Shown here: piece after piece, positions 36,933 to 45,192 of the stretch
Numbering within the stretch: position 1 is the stretch's first letter
How the letters are laid out: the number at the start of each line of letters is the position of its first letter
The notes under the pieces: model-generated
Database searches by the model: none
The model's input: only the letters and a program-made list of their open reading frames with translations
What the model was told of the DNA's origin: nothing
Assembly: GCA_016713535.1 (NCBI GenBank)
Contig: JADJOY010000008.1
Coordinates: 1-64,000, forward strand
DNA length: 64,000 nucleotides
Direction of reading: 5' to 3'
From: Deltaproteobacteria bacterium
GTDB taxonomy: Bacteria > JADJOY01
Translations under genes and position numbers: made by a program

Positions 36933-37318
36933 ACGCCGCCCTCGATGCGGTGGGCAGCACCCGGAGATCGTTCGCAGGCGGCACCCGCACGGGAGGTGCA
37001 TGGTTCGCTGCGACGTTGGAAGCTCGTTCGTGCTCGGCGTGTAGGTTCGTGTGGCTGGGCGATGACGCCTCATCGAGACGCCGCTGGCGCGGCCTGTCGA
37101 CGGACCCGCTCGGGGGGGCGTGGCCCGACCTCCGGCGCGTGGCCGAGCCCGTCGAGCGGTCTTGCGCTCGAGCACGCTCCAGCCTCTGCCGGGAGGGCCG
37201 CGCGCCGCGCGGCCGGCGATACGCGATGAGGTCGGATCGACTGCTCGGTCGATCCCGGTAGACCGACTTGTCCCCGATCCGGCGGGGCAACGAGTCGCGA
37301 CCGGCTGCCGGCGCGTGC
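36933..37318. repeat. Intergenic region with family D copy 4
   Basis: No gene is seen in these 386 bases. A family D hairpin lies at about 37186-37227 (GGGAGGGCCGCGCG / CGCGCGGCCGGCGATACGCG) with a GAGCACGCTCCAG-like lead-in shared with the copy at 6868. The rest is featureless high-GC sequence between converging genes. Confidence 0.6.
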
Positions 37319-37758
37319 TCAGTCCAGAACCCAGTCGATGAACCCGGCAGGATCCCCGTCGACGAGCGCATACGCAACGACCCAGGTCACGGCGAGGCAC
37401 ACCGCCCACCCGCCGAGGACCGGCCGCACGCGGGTCGCTCGCCGGACCACGGCGAGCGCTGGAAGGAGCACGATCGCTGCTCGCGCCGTGAGGGTGGCGA
37501 GCGCCGTGACCGTCACGGCGAGATCCGCGAGCGGCCCCTCGACGGCGTCACGATGGATGACCGGCCACCCGCCGAACGACAGCCGGACGTAGGCCGCGGA
37601 CCAGGCGATCAGCGCGAGGGCGACCGCAGGAACCGACGCCGCCGCCCACGACGACACGCGCACCCAGGATCGATCCGGTACTCGGCGAAGACGCGCGGCG
37701 CCGCCCGGAGAACGATCGCCAGGGCGACCAGCAGGCACCCGAGCTCGAGCCTCCGCAT
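37319..37758 (-). CDS. Small four-helix membrane protein, probable frameshift near 37670
   Basis: The clearest part is 114 residues from GTG 37663: three hydrophobic segments (AAASVPAVALALIAWSAAY, LAVTVTALATLTARAAIVLL, GWAVCLAVTWVVAYALV), ending GDPAGFIDWVLD. Immediately upstream in another frame, ATG 37758 begins MRRLELGCLLVALAIVLRAAP, a good first helix, which reaches the same point. One indel near 37670 would join them into a protein of about 146 residues with four helices. No family is recognised. It lies just left of the repeat-bounded island. Confidence 0.5.
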
Positions 37759-37824
37759 CCACGGCCCCCGGCGCGGTGCCGTTCCGGGCTGCGCGGCCTT
37801 GTCCGCGCGTCGCGTGGAACGCGA

Positions 37825-38027
37825 CGGCCTTTGGGGTGGGGTCCCCGTCCGGACCGCGGCGACGGAGCGCCGCGGCTCCAGCCAGACGGGGCGGGGTCTT
37901 GACGGAGACCCCGAGGAAAGACGGCGCGGGGGGCTGGAACAGCCCCCCGCATCAACCCTGTATCGGCAGCTCGATCACGAAGGTCGTGCCGTGGGGCTTG
38001 CGGTCGCACAGCCGGATGTAGCCGTGG
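37825..38027. repeat. Direct repeat B1 (left boundary of the island)
   Basis: 203 bp that match 40078-40279 with about four substitutions and one small indel. It contains two family B hairpins (GGGGTCTTG..AGACCCC and GGGGGGCTGGAACAGCCCCCC) and the last 76 bases of the ntrY gene in the same orientation. The sequence outside the repeat differs at both ends. Confidence 0.9.
37952..38027 (-). pseudogene. 3' fragment of ntrY (duplicated)
   Basis: Encodes HGYIRLCDRKPHGTTF and the remainder of the NtrY C-terminus to the same TGA, with one Arg-to-Cys change. It has no upstream kinase sequence. It is a by-product of the event that created the direct repeats. Confidence 0.88.
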
Positions 38028-38169
38028 GTGGTGAGGTCGACCTCGCCCCCGCGGTCCCGCGGGACCGTCCGATGCGCTGGCGGCCCGTCAGCCCTCGTGC
38101 GATCGTGCGAGTCGAGCCGGCCTCTGCGGCCGGAACGATCGTTCGGAAGCGGTCACCGCCAGGTGGTCG

Positions 38170-38454
38170 ATGAAGCTGACACTCCGGAGCGTCCAGATCT
38201 TCGCCTTCGTCTGCAGCGTTACGGCCTGGACGCTGAGCACCTCCATGGAGCACCAGATGCCGATCAAACGGACCAGCGCCGGTTACGTGGACAAGACTGG
38301 AAGTCCCTGCAGCGAATCAGACTTTCGACGTGGCGTAACCGCTGCGCGGGTGTTCGTTGGCGGTGGGGTCGTGATGGCTCTATCGACTCTGGGTTTGGCT
38401 CTACGCGAGGAAGCCGATCCCGGCCGCCTGACCCGCCGATCGATGCGATCGTGA
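38170..38454 (+). CDS. Small two-helix membrane protein, unknown
   Basis: 94 residues from ATG 38170. An N-terminal hydrophobic stretch (VQIFAFVCSVTAWTL) is followed by a polar middle with two Cys and a second hydrophobic segment (VFVGGGVVMALSTLGLAL). The charged tail suggests a cytoplasmic end. Its base composition is lower in GC than the neighbours, in keeping with the island around it. No family is recognised. A weak AGGTGG lies 7 bases before the ATG. It could be a hitchhiking gene of the island. Confidence 0.45.
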   Translation: MKLTLRSVQIFAFVCSVTAWTLSTSMEHQMPIKRTSAGYVDKTGSPCSESDFRRGVTAARVFVGGGVVMALSTLGLALREEADPGRLTRRSMRS

Positions 38455-38675
38455 GGTTCCCGTCGCAACGGGCGTCTCGATCGGCCCCCCGCTCTGGCGG
38501 AACGCTGGCGCGGGTCCATCCGCGCAGACGAGCGGCGTGGGAGTCGTGTGAGCCCGAGCCGGGTTTCAGCGTGATCGCTGCGAGCCGCTGCCGAGACTTT
38601 CGCCCGACGCATCGGGTCGCTAGTGCACGAGGGGGTGGGCTACCGATAGTACCGGAGTATGGTACCATCAGCGCC
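38455..38675. promoter_or_regulatory. hicAB promoter region with inverted repeat
   Basis: No gene is seen. GTACC-N7-GGTAC lies at 38649-38665, ending 10 bases before the hicA GTG. It overlaps a TATGGT that could serve as a -10 element. HicB antitoxins bind such inverted repeats to repress their own operon, so this is the likely operator. Confidence 0.55.
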
Positions 38676-38932
38676 GTGAAGCGGCGGCATCTCAAGACCC
38701 TGGATGCGGTCTTTGCCCGTCCCATCAGCGCCAACATCCAGTGGCGGGACATCGAAGCCACTGTTCGTGGAGTTGGGGGCCGAGGTGTCGGAGCGGGAGG
38801 GTAGCCGCGTAGCGGTGATCCCTCTTCGGGGAGGTCAGGGTGTTTCACCGGCCTCACCCGAACCCGACCACCGACAAGGGGGCCGTCGCCAGTATTCGAA
38901 AATGGCTCGAGCAGCACGGAGTCACCCCATGA
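38676..38932 (+). CDS. hicA: HicA mRNA-interferase toxin, two frame disruptions
   Basis: About 85 residues when two single-base insertions are bridged. The first frame gives VKRRHLKTLDAVFARPISAN and IQWRDIEA. The second (from about 38768) gives LFVELGAEVSEREGSRVAVI. The third (from about 38825) gives FGEVRVFHRPHPNPTTDKGA and VASIRKWLEQHGVTP, then TGA at 38930-38932. The catalytic-type His region HRPHP is present. Joined, this is a textbook HicA. As written it would be truncated after about 42 residues and inactive. The stop overlaps the hicB ATG by 4 bp. Real inactivation and assembly error cannot be told apart here. Confidence 0.75.
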
Positions 38933-39258
38933 ACACGATGACCCTCGACGGCTATCACGCGAAGATCGAGTACGACGCCGAGCTCGATAGGTTCCGGGGA
39001 GAGATCCTGGGCCTCAATGGCGGCGCGGACTTCTACGGGCGGAATCCCAAGGAGCTTCGCGCCGAGTTCAGGAAGTCCCTGCAGATCTTCCTGGAGGTGT
39101 GCACCGAGAAAGGTATCGAGCCGCGTCGTCACTACTCGGGCAAGTTCAACTTGCGGATTTCGCCGGAACTGCACGAGCGGCTGGCGATCGTGGCGCAGGC
39201 CGAGGGCAAGAGCATCAATCGGCTGGCGCAGGAGGCGCTGGAGAAGGTCGTGGCCTGA
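38929..39258 (+). CDS. hicB: HicB antitoxin
   Basis: 109 residues with an intact frame. MNTMTLDGYHAKIEYDAELD begins the RNase-H-like partial fold (GYxAxIEYD, then FRGEILGLNGGADFYG and ELRAEFRKSLQIFLEVCTEKG), which neutralises HicA. The C-terminal part (FNLRISPELHERLAIVAQAE, SINRLAQEALEKV) is a ribbon-helix-helix/HTH-type DNA-binding segment used in autoregulation. The ATG lies in the stop of hicA. It is typical in length and order for type II hicAB systems. Confidence 0.92.
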   Translation: MNTMTLDGYHAKIEYDAELDRFRGEILGLNGGADFYGRNPKELRAEFRKSLQIFLEVCTEKGIEPRRHYSGKFNLRISPELHERLAIVAQAEGKSINRLAQEALEKVVA

Positions 39259-39316
39259 TGCTTGCCGTGCCCCGAGCGGCCCGGCTGCGGTTCAACTCGG
39301 TCGGGTCGCCGGCTTC

Positions 39317-40057
39317 GTGAGCACAGGGTTGGAGGATCTGTTGCCCGGAGTCGACGCGAAGCTCATGGAGGATTTGCCGCGGTTCACGTATCACCCCGAT
39401 CCGATCCGGACGGGCGTGATCGAGCCGAGCAGCGCTACGTGCGTGGCCTGTGATCGAGCTCGCGGATGGATCTACACGGGGCCGGTGTACGCCCACGAGG
39501 AGCTGGATTCCGCGCTGTGCCCTTGGTGCATCGCTGACGGCAGCGCCGCCGAGCGATTCGACGCGAGCTTCGTGGATGGCCACTATCTGGCCGGTGCCGT
39601 CGCGGACGGCGTGATCGACGAGGTCCGGCATCGAACACCGGGATACGTGTCGTGGCAGGGAGATCGGTGGGCCGTGCACTGTGGCGACGCTTGCGAGTGC
39701 CATGGCGATCTACCGAGGGAAGTCCTGGCGCGGCTCGATGAGGATGCGAAGGCATTTCTCTGGAAAGAGCTCGAGCTCGACGAGAGGCGTTGGACGGCCC
39801 TGCTCAAGTCATACCGGCCGGGTGGCCAGCCCGCCAGGCCGTGGAAGACGCCGCAGTCGAAGGCTCGAAGCCGCGGATCGATCGAAATCGCAGGCACGGC
39901 TCGGCCAGCGCCGCGGGGGGACGGAGCCCCCCGCGCTACGAAAGCCATCGTAGCGACGGGGGTTCCATCCCCCGTCGCCGGGCCTACGCGGCTTCCGTCA
40001 GCGACCCAGAGGGAAAGATTCACAGCCTCAGCGCGACGCCACGAGCGCAGCGAGTGA
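39317..40057 (+). CDS. CbrC-family protein with repeat-derived C-terminus
   Basis: A CbrC/UPF0167-family protein of about 246 residues from GTG 39317, or 230 from ATG 39365. The family core is complete: PRFTYHPDPIRTGVI, CVACDRARGWIYTGPVYA, LCPWCIADGSAAERFDA, PGYVSWQGDRWAVHCGD. Paired Cys suggest metal binding. E. coli CbrC is linked to colicin E2 tolerance, but a shared function is not shown. After about residue 178 (GGQPARPWK) the frame enters a family A repeat, so the last 60 or more residues are repeat-encoded (RGDGAPRATKAIVATGVPSP). The natural stop seems lost. It lies in the island, after hicB. Confidence 0.8.
   Translation: MSTGLEDLLPGVDAKLMEDLPRFTYHPDPIRTGVIEPSSATCVACDRARGWIYTGPVYAHEELDSALCPWCIADGSAAERFDASFVDGHYLAGAVADGVIDEVRHRTPGYVSWQGDRWAVHCGDACECHGDLPREVLARLDEDAKAFLWKELELDERRWTALLKSYRPGGQPARPWKTPQSKARSRGSIEIAGTARPAPRGDGAPRATKAIVATGVPSPVAGPTRLPSATQRERFTASARRHERSE
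39908..40037 (+). repeat. Family A hairpin repeat, copy 4 (extended form)
   Basis: Three-hairpin core with central stem CGCTACGA/TCGTAGCG, plus the 60-bp tail ending GATTCACAGCCTCAGCGCGAC that is shared with copy 2. It overlaps the 3' end of the cbrC-like gene and is followed at 40034-40077 by a fragment resembling family C (CGACGCCACGAGCGCAGCGAG) and then direct repeat B2. Confidence 0.85.
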
Positions 40058-40077
40058 CTCGGGGGTGGGACCCGCGC

Positions 40078-40279
40078 CGGCCTTTGGGGTGGGGTCCCCG
40101 TCCGGACCGCGGCGACGGAGCGCCGCGGCTCCAGCGGACGGGGCGGGGTCTTGACGAAGACCCCGAGGAAAGACGGCGCGGGAGGCTGGAACAGCCCCCC
40201 GCATCAACCCTGTATCGGCAGCTCGATCACGAAGGTCGTGCCGTGGGGCTTGCGGTCGCGCAGCCGGATGTAGCCGTGG
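40078..40279. repeat. Direct repeat B2 (right boundary of the island)
   Basis: 202 bp nearly identical to B1. It spans the ntrY 3' end (40204-40279) and 126 bp downstream, with the two family B hairpins. B1 and B2 enclose about 2.05 kb holding hicAB, the cbrC-like gene and a small membrane protein gene. Confidence 0.9.
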
Positions 40280-42441
40280 TGGTCGGCGACGATGGTGCTG
40301 ACGATCGCGAGGCCGAGCCCGGTGCCGCCGACGCGCGTCGAGTAGTAGGGCTCGAAGAGCCGCGGGCGGACGTCGGGCGGGATGCCGGGGCCGGTGTCCG
40401 AGATCTCGAGCCGCGCGAGGTCGAGGAGCCGGTTGAAGTGGGTGGTGACGTCGACCTGGCCCTCGGCGCCGTCGATCGCGCGGATGGCGTTCTCGACCAG
40501 GTTGATGATGACCCTCTTCAACTGCTCGCGGTCGAGGTTGAAGACCGGGATGTCGGCGTCGAGGGTGCGGGTGAAGCGGATCTTGTCGTGGGTACCCTCG
40601 TAGAGCGCGAGCGCTTCCTCGACGATGTCGTTGAGCGAGTTGGGCGTGGGGTTCGAGGCCGGCATCCGCGCGAAGTCGGAGAACTCGCTGACCAGCTTCT
40701 TGAGGCCCTCGACCTGGCTCACGATGGTGCTGGTGCACTCGGTGAGCACGTCGGCGTCGGCGCCCACCACCTTCTCGTAGCGGTTCTGGATGCGCTGCGC
40801 GGCGAGCTGGATCGGCGTGAGCGGATTCTTGATCTCGTGCGCGATCCGCCGCGCCACCTCGCGCCAGGCGGCCATGCGCTGCGCCTTGAGGAGCTGGGTC
40901 AGGTCCTCGAACACGAAGAGCAGGCCGAGGAACTCGCGCTCCTCGTCGCGTAGCAGCGTGACGCTCGCGAGCAGTGTCACGGTGCGGTCCTCGATCGTGA
41001 GCTGGATCTGGCGGTCGATGGTGTCGGTCTTGGCGCGGCCGAGGTCGCGCACCAGCCCGCGGAAGACCTCGCGCTGCTCCTGGGACAGGATCGAGCGGTA
41101 GCGGTGATGCAGGCTCTCGGCGGCGCGGATGTCGAGGAGCCGCTCGGCCGACTTGTTGATGGTGGTGATGCGCCCGCGCCCATCGAGCGACACCACGCCC
41201 GCGGCGACGTTCTTGAGGATCGTCTCGATGTAGCGGCGGCGCTCGTCGAGCGCGGCGCGGCTCTCGCGCAGCTCGGCGGTCATCTGATTGAAGTCGGTGA
41301 CCAGCGTGCCGAGCTCGTCGTCGGTGGAGCGCTCGATGTGGACGTCGAGGTCGCCCTCGGTGACCCGGCGGGTGGCGGCGGCGAGCAGGCTGATCGGCCC
41401 GGTGAGCGTCCGCGACAGGTAGAAGCCGAACCACGTCGCCGCGAAGATGCTGAGTAGCGTGAGGGCGATGAAGACCGCGAGGTAGCTCTGGCGGATCGGC
41501 TTGCGGCCCACCACGAGCTGGCGGTACTGCTCGAAGTTGCCGCGCACGGTCTTGACGCCCTGCTCGAGGCTCTCGGGCACCCACCGGCTCACCACCACCA
41601 CTGCGCCGGGAAAATCGCCGCCGGGTGGGGGCGGGATCGGCGCGGCCGCGCGGATCAGGTCGCCGCCCTCGCCCGTGGCGGGTCTGAGCTTGCCGCGCAC
41701 CGCCTGCACCGACGTGTCCGCGAGCCCGCGCAGCGCGGACTGCACCAGCGAAGCCTGCGGGTCGGTGCCGGGAAAGCGCGGACTTCCCTCGGCATCGGCC
41801 CGCCCGAGCGCTCGTCCGTCGGGTCCGAGCACCTCGACCGCCGAGATCGGGTCCTCGTCGGCGGTCTTCGCGAGCAGCGACGCCAGCGCGCCCTCGCGTC
41901 CGGGCGCGAGGAGCTCGTCGTCGGCGATCTCGCCGGCGACGCGCTGGGCGAAGGCGCTCGCGTCCGCCGCTTTGTCCTTGTAGAAGACCTGCGCGATCTC
42001 GAGCGCGCTCTCGAGGGATTCCTCGACCTTGCTGTCGAACCAGTCGTCGAGGCTGCGCGACACCACCTGCATGGCGCTGATGAAGAGGACCGCGGTGGGG
42101 AAGAGCGAGAGCGCTACGAACGCCACCACCAGCTTGCTGCGCAGCTTGGCTCCGAGCACACCCTTCCTGCGCTCGAGCATCAGCTTGACGACGTTCCGGA
42201 TCAGCAGGAACAGCATCAAGAGGATCAACACCACGTTGGCGTTGATCAGCAGCGACAGGTAGATCCAGCTCTGGCCGGGGACCCGCAGGTCTCCGCGCAG
42301 GGCGCTGCGGATCGCGAAGAACATCGCTCCGCTGATCGCGGAGATGAGCAGGATCAGGAAGGTCTCGCGCCGCCGCCGCTGCGCCTCGTGGCTGCCGCGC
42401 GCCGGCGGGCGCGGGATCGAGTAGGCGTCGGTGTCGGTCAC
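40204..42441 (-). CDS. ntrY: NtrY-type sensor histidine kinase
   Basis: 745 residues from a GTG that overlaps the stop of the DUF4390 gene. There are two N-terminal helices (FLILLISAISGAMFF, LLINANVVLILLMLFLLI) and a third (LVVAFVALSLFPTAVLFISA). A periplasmic sensor region follows, then a helix, HAMP (SRTLTGPISLLAAATRRVTE), PAS (about 460-510) and the kinase core. The H-box is RRIAHEIKNPLTPI (His535). The N-box is NLVENAIRAID, with DTGPGIP and GGTGLGLAIV in the ATP lid. NtrY kinases phosphorylate NtrX-type regulators, but no response regulator gene is adjacent. Its 3' end is duplicated at 37952-38027. Confidence 0.92.
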   Translation of the reverse strand: MTDTDAYSIPRPPARGSHEAQRRRRETFLILLISAISGAMFFAIRSALRGDLRVPGQSWIYLSLLINANVVLILLMLFLLIRNVVKLMLERRKGVLGAKLRSKLVVAFVALSLFPTAVLFISAMQVVSRSLDDWFDSKVEESLESALEIAQVFYKDKAADASAFAQRVAGEIADDELLAPGREGALASLLAKTADEDPISAVEVLGPDGRALGRADAEGSPRFPGTDPQASLVQSALRGLADTSVQAVRGKLRPATGEGGDLIRAAAPIPPPPGGDFPGAVVVVSRWVPESLEQGVKTVRGNFEQYRQLVVGRKPIRQSYLAVFIALTLLSIFAATWFGFYLSRTLTGPISLLAAATRRVTEGDLDVHIERSTDDELGTLVTDFNQMTAELRESRAALDERRRYIETILKNVAAGVVSLDGRGRITTINKSAERLLDIRAAESLHHRYRSILSQEQREVFRGLVRDLGRAKTDTIDRQIQLTIEDRTVTLLASVTLLRDEEREFLGLLFVFEDLTQLLKAQRMAAWREVARRIAHEIKNPLTPIQLAAQRIQNRYEKVVGADADVLTECTSTIVSQVEGLKKLVSEFSDFARMPASNPTPNSLNDIVEEALALYEGTHDKIRFTRTLDADIPVFNLDREQLKRVIINLVENAIRAIDGAEGQVDVTTHFNRLLDLARLEISDTGPGIPPDVRPRLFEPYYSTRVGGTGLGLAIVSTIVADHHGYIRLRDRKPHGTTFVIELPIQG

Positions 42442-43067
42442 GGCAGCGCGACGGTCACCCAGCCCGTGTCGAAGCCCCAGCCCGGCAGGAAGAACAGGAT
42501 CTTCTCGAGCCCGAGCGGGAGCATCCCGTCGCGCGAGTCGCAGCTCAGGCGCACGCGGGCGAGCTTGGGGCCTGCGCTCGCGAGGTCGGTGCGGATCGGC
42601 GCGTCGACGGTGCCGATGCGGTGCTCGGCCTCGTCGAACGACGAGGTTTCGTAGTGGCCCCCGGCGCCGTTCGCGACGTCCACCCGGTAGCGCTTGGTGA
42701 CGTTGTCGTACGTGATGGTGCGGGTCTCGGTGTCGCGCTCGACGGTCTCGTCGAGCCACAGGGTCCGCGGGCGGCCGATCTCCCACGTCACCAGCACGGT
42801 CGCGATCACGCCGCTCTCGATGGCGTCACGGCTCTGCTGGTCGAAGAGCTTTTCGGCCTGGAACCGCAGCCGGTTGCCGCCGTCGGCGGTGTGTTCGACG
42901 ACGAGACCGCCGCCTTCGGATCGGACGTCGGTGGCCCGCGCGATCCGCGGCGCGGTCGCGGCGGTGACGGCGAGCGCGCCAGCGAGGAGCATGACCGCAG
43001 CGACGCGCCGACGCACCGGCGGGTGGGGTGGCGAGGTGAGCATCGGGGGCGCCGCTGAGAGCCGCAT
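42438..43067 (-). CDS. DUF4390 family exported protein
   Basis: About 209 residues from ATG 43067; ATG 43043 or 43115 are also possible. It has a signal-like segment (VAAVMLLAGALAVTAATAPRIARA). A beta-rich domain follows, with IESGVIATVLVTWEIGRPRT, YRVDVANGAGGHYETSSFD, and a C-terminal FFLPGWGFDTGWVTVALP ending typical of DUF4390. These proteins are often found just before NtrY kinases and are presumed to act in the periplasm or as a partner of the sensor. The GTGA overlap with ntrY supports joint expression. The biochemical role is unknown. Confidence 0.82.
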   Translation of the reverse strand: MRLSAAPPMLTSPPHPPVRRRVAAVMLLAGALAVTAATAPRIARATDVRSEGGGLVVEHTADGGNRLRFQAEKLFDQQSRDAIESGVIATVLVTWEIGRPRTLWLDETVERDTETRTITYDNVTKRYRVDVANGAGGHYETSSFDEAEHRIGTVDAPIRTDLASAGPKLARVRLSCDSRDGMLPLGLEKILFFLPGWGFDTGWVTVALP

Positions 43068-43137
43068 GGCGAGCACGTCTCGCGATCCCGCGCCCGCGCG
43101 CCGTGGCCCCGTCACGCGCGGACCTGCCGTGCGCGGC

Positions 43138-45192
43138 TCACAGACGCTGTTCGAGGCTCGCGGGGATGTACCGCTCGTAGCCGGTGAGGACGCCGCCCAC
43201 GAGCTCGGCGCCCGCTTCCTTGATGCGCATGCGGGCCCGGTCGGCGACGGTCTGACCGGTCGACTCCGCGGCGACCACCAGCACCGCCACGTCGCACGCG
43301 CCCGCGAGGGCGTGGGCGACGCTCGACTCGAGCACCGGGGGCGCGTCGACGATCGTGAGGTCGAAGTTGCGCGACACGCCGTCGACCCAGCCCTTGAGCT
43401 CGTCGCGGGTCAGCACCACGTTGTCGCCCGCGGCCGTGCCGGGCGCCGCGACCGTCGACACTCCCGGCACTCCGCTCTCCTGGGGCGCGGCGCCGTCGGC
43501 TCCGCGCGTCGCGTGGCCGGTGACCAGCAGCACCTTGCGGTTGCCGCCGGCGGCGATCGCCTCGGCCAGGAAGCTCGCGACGGCCGCCGAGCCCTCGCCC
43601 GAGATCGAGCTCGTGACGAGCACGCGACGCGCGCCGTGGCTCGCCTGCTCGAGCAGGATCGAGGCCGCGCGGCGGATGGGCTCGCGCGCCGACTCCACGA
43701 TGCGCTTGCCCGTGAGCTTGTGCTCGATCACGGCGAGCGCCGGGACACCGAGCACGCGTGGGATGTCGTCCTCGCGCTTGAAGGTGCTGCGCAGGCTCTC
43801 GACCAGGAACGCGACGGCCAGCGAGACCACCGGCGCGAGCGGTACGCCCACCAGCAGGTTCATGAACAGGTCGGGCCACACCGAGTCCACCGGCGGCATC
43901 GCCTGGTTGAGGATCCCGACCTTCACCATGCGCGCGTCCTGGGCGAGGGTGAGCTGCGAGTCCGCGCGCTTCTTGAGGATCGCCTCGTAGAGGCCCGAGG
44001 CTTCGCGGATGTTGCGATCGAGCTGCTCGACCTTGAGGCGGTGCTGCGGCAGCGGACGCTGCTGCTCGTAGAGATCGGTGAGGGTCCGCGCGAGTGCCTG
44101 GTCCTCGGCGCGCCAGTTGGCGAGCTGCGCCTCCTCGAGACCGACGATGCGCTCGACCTCGTTGCGCACCATCGCCTCGGTGCGCTCGACGTCGGCGCGC
44201 GCGGCCTGCACCTGCGGGTTCTCGGGGGTGTAGCGCTCGAGGAGGCCCTCGAGCGAGAGGCGCTTCTCGAGGAGCTCGTCGTGGAGCTTCACCACCGAGT
44301 CGAAGTTGTTGATCTCGGGGCTCGGGATCAGGGCACCGTCCTTGGTGCGCAGGACCGAGCGGATGCGGTCGAGCTTGGTCTCGAGGGAGAGGATCTCCTT
44401 GCGCAGGTTGATCCGCTCACGCTCGAGGATCTCGATCTTCTCGAGGAGCGTGGTCTCGGTCTTGTCCATCGAGATCAGGCCGTTGTCCGAGCGGTAGTCG
44501 GCGAGCTCCTGCTCGAGGTCGGAGAGCTGCTTGCGGGCGTCCTCGAGGTGATCGTCGAAGAACGCCACGGTGGTCGGCGACTGGTGAACGGCCAGGTGGT
44601 ACCTGGGGTACTCGACCGCGACGGCGCGCACTTCCTTGGTGATCTGGTCGGGGAACCAGCCCTTCATGCCGATCTCGAGGACGTCCGAGTCGGCGATCTG
44701 ATGCACCAGCAGGCGCCCGCGTAGCGCCCCGATCTCCTTCTCGAACTTCCGCTCCGGCGCGGCCGGCTTGATGATGTGGAGCGCCTCGAGCGTGATGCGC
44801 GGCAGCGACTTCACGAACACGATGCCCCGGCGCAGCATCCACTGGATCTTGGAGAGCCCGATGCCGGGCGGCGCCGGATCGGGGCGCGGCTCGATCAGGT
44901 TGAGCTGCCGAACCACCGCCTCGAGCACCGGGCGGCTCAGGATGATCTGGGTCTCGTTGTTCGCTTCTTCCTGCCCGGTCACCGACCTGAGCAGGCTGGT
45001 GGTGTGCTGCGGGAAGATCGCCGGGTCCGAGATGGTCGAGGTGGTCTTCTCGAGCAGGAACTTGGCGGAGGTCTGGAACGTCGGCGGCCAGCAGAAGCTG
45101 AACAGGATGAGCGCGAGGATGATCGCGACGGTGTAGAAGATGATCCGCCACTTGTGCTTGAAGAGCACGAAGTAGATGTCCCAAACGCCCAC
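43138..45192 (-). CDS. Wzz/GumC-type polysaccharide co-polymerase fused to a degenerate BY-kinase domain
   Basis: 684 residues. The N-terminal Wzz domain has a helix at about 16-34, and a long periplasmic coiled coil runs to about 440 with a GNVR-like LDRNIREASGLYEAILKKR. A second helix follows (PLAPVVSLAVAFLVESL). The C-terminal domain (about 500-684) has the fold signature of bacterial tyrosine kinases but lacks key residues. Walker A reads SSISGEG-SA with Ser535 where Lys is needed. Walker A' reads VLLVTGHATR without its Asp. Walker B (LTIVDAPPV, Asp616) is kept. No C-terminal Tyr cluster is present. It probably sets polysaccharide chain length without kinase activity. A GGAAGGAG ribosome site precedes it. 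Confidence 0.88.
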   Translation of the reverse strand: MGVWDIYFVLFKHKWRIIFYTVAIILALILFSFCWPPTFQTSAKFLLEKTTSTISDPAIFPQHTTSLLRSVTGQEEANNETQIILSRPVLEAVVRQLNLIEPRPDPAPPGIGLSKIQWMLRRGIVFVKSLPRITLEALHIIKPAAPERKFEKEIGALRGRLLVHQIADSDVLEIGMKGWFPDQITKEVRAVAVEYPRYHLAVHQSPTTVAFFDDHLEDARKQLSDLEQELADYRSDNGLISMDKTETTLLEKIEILERERINLRKEILSLETKLDRIRSVLRTKDGALIPSPEINNFDSVVKLHDELLEKRLSLEGLLERYTPENPQVQAARADVERTEAMVRNEVERIVGLEEAQLANWRAEDQALARTLTDLYEQQRPLPQHRLKVEQLDRNIREASGLYEAILKKRADSQLTLAQDARMVKVGILNQAMPPVDSVWPDLFMNLLVGVPLAPVVSLAVAFLVESLRSTFKREDDIPRVLGVPALAVIEHKLTGKRIVESAREPIRRAASILLEQASHGARRVLVTSSISGEGSAAVASFLAEAIAAGGNRKVLLVTGHATRGADGAAPQESGVPGVSTVAAPGTAAGDNVVLTRDELKGWVDGVSRNFDLTIVDAPPVLESSVAHALAGACDVAVLVVAAESTGQTVADRARMRIKEAGAELVGGVLTGYERYIPASLEQRL

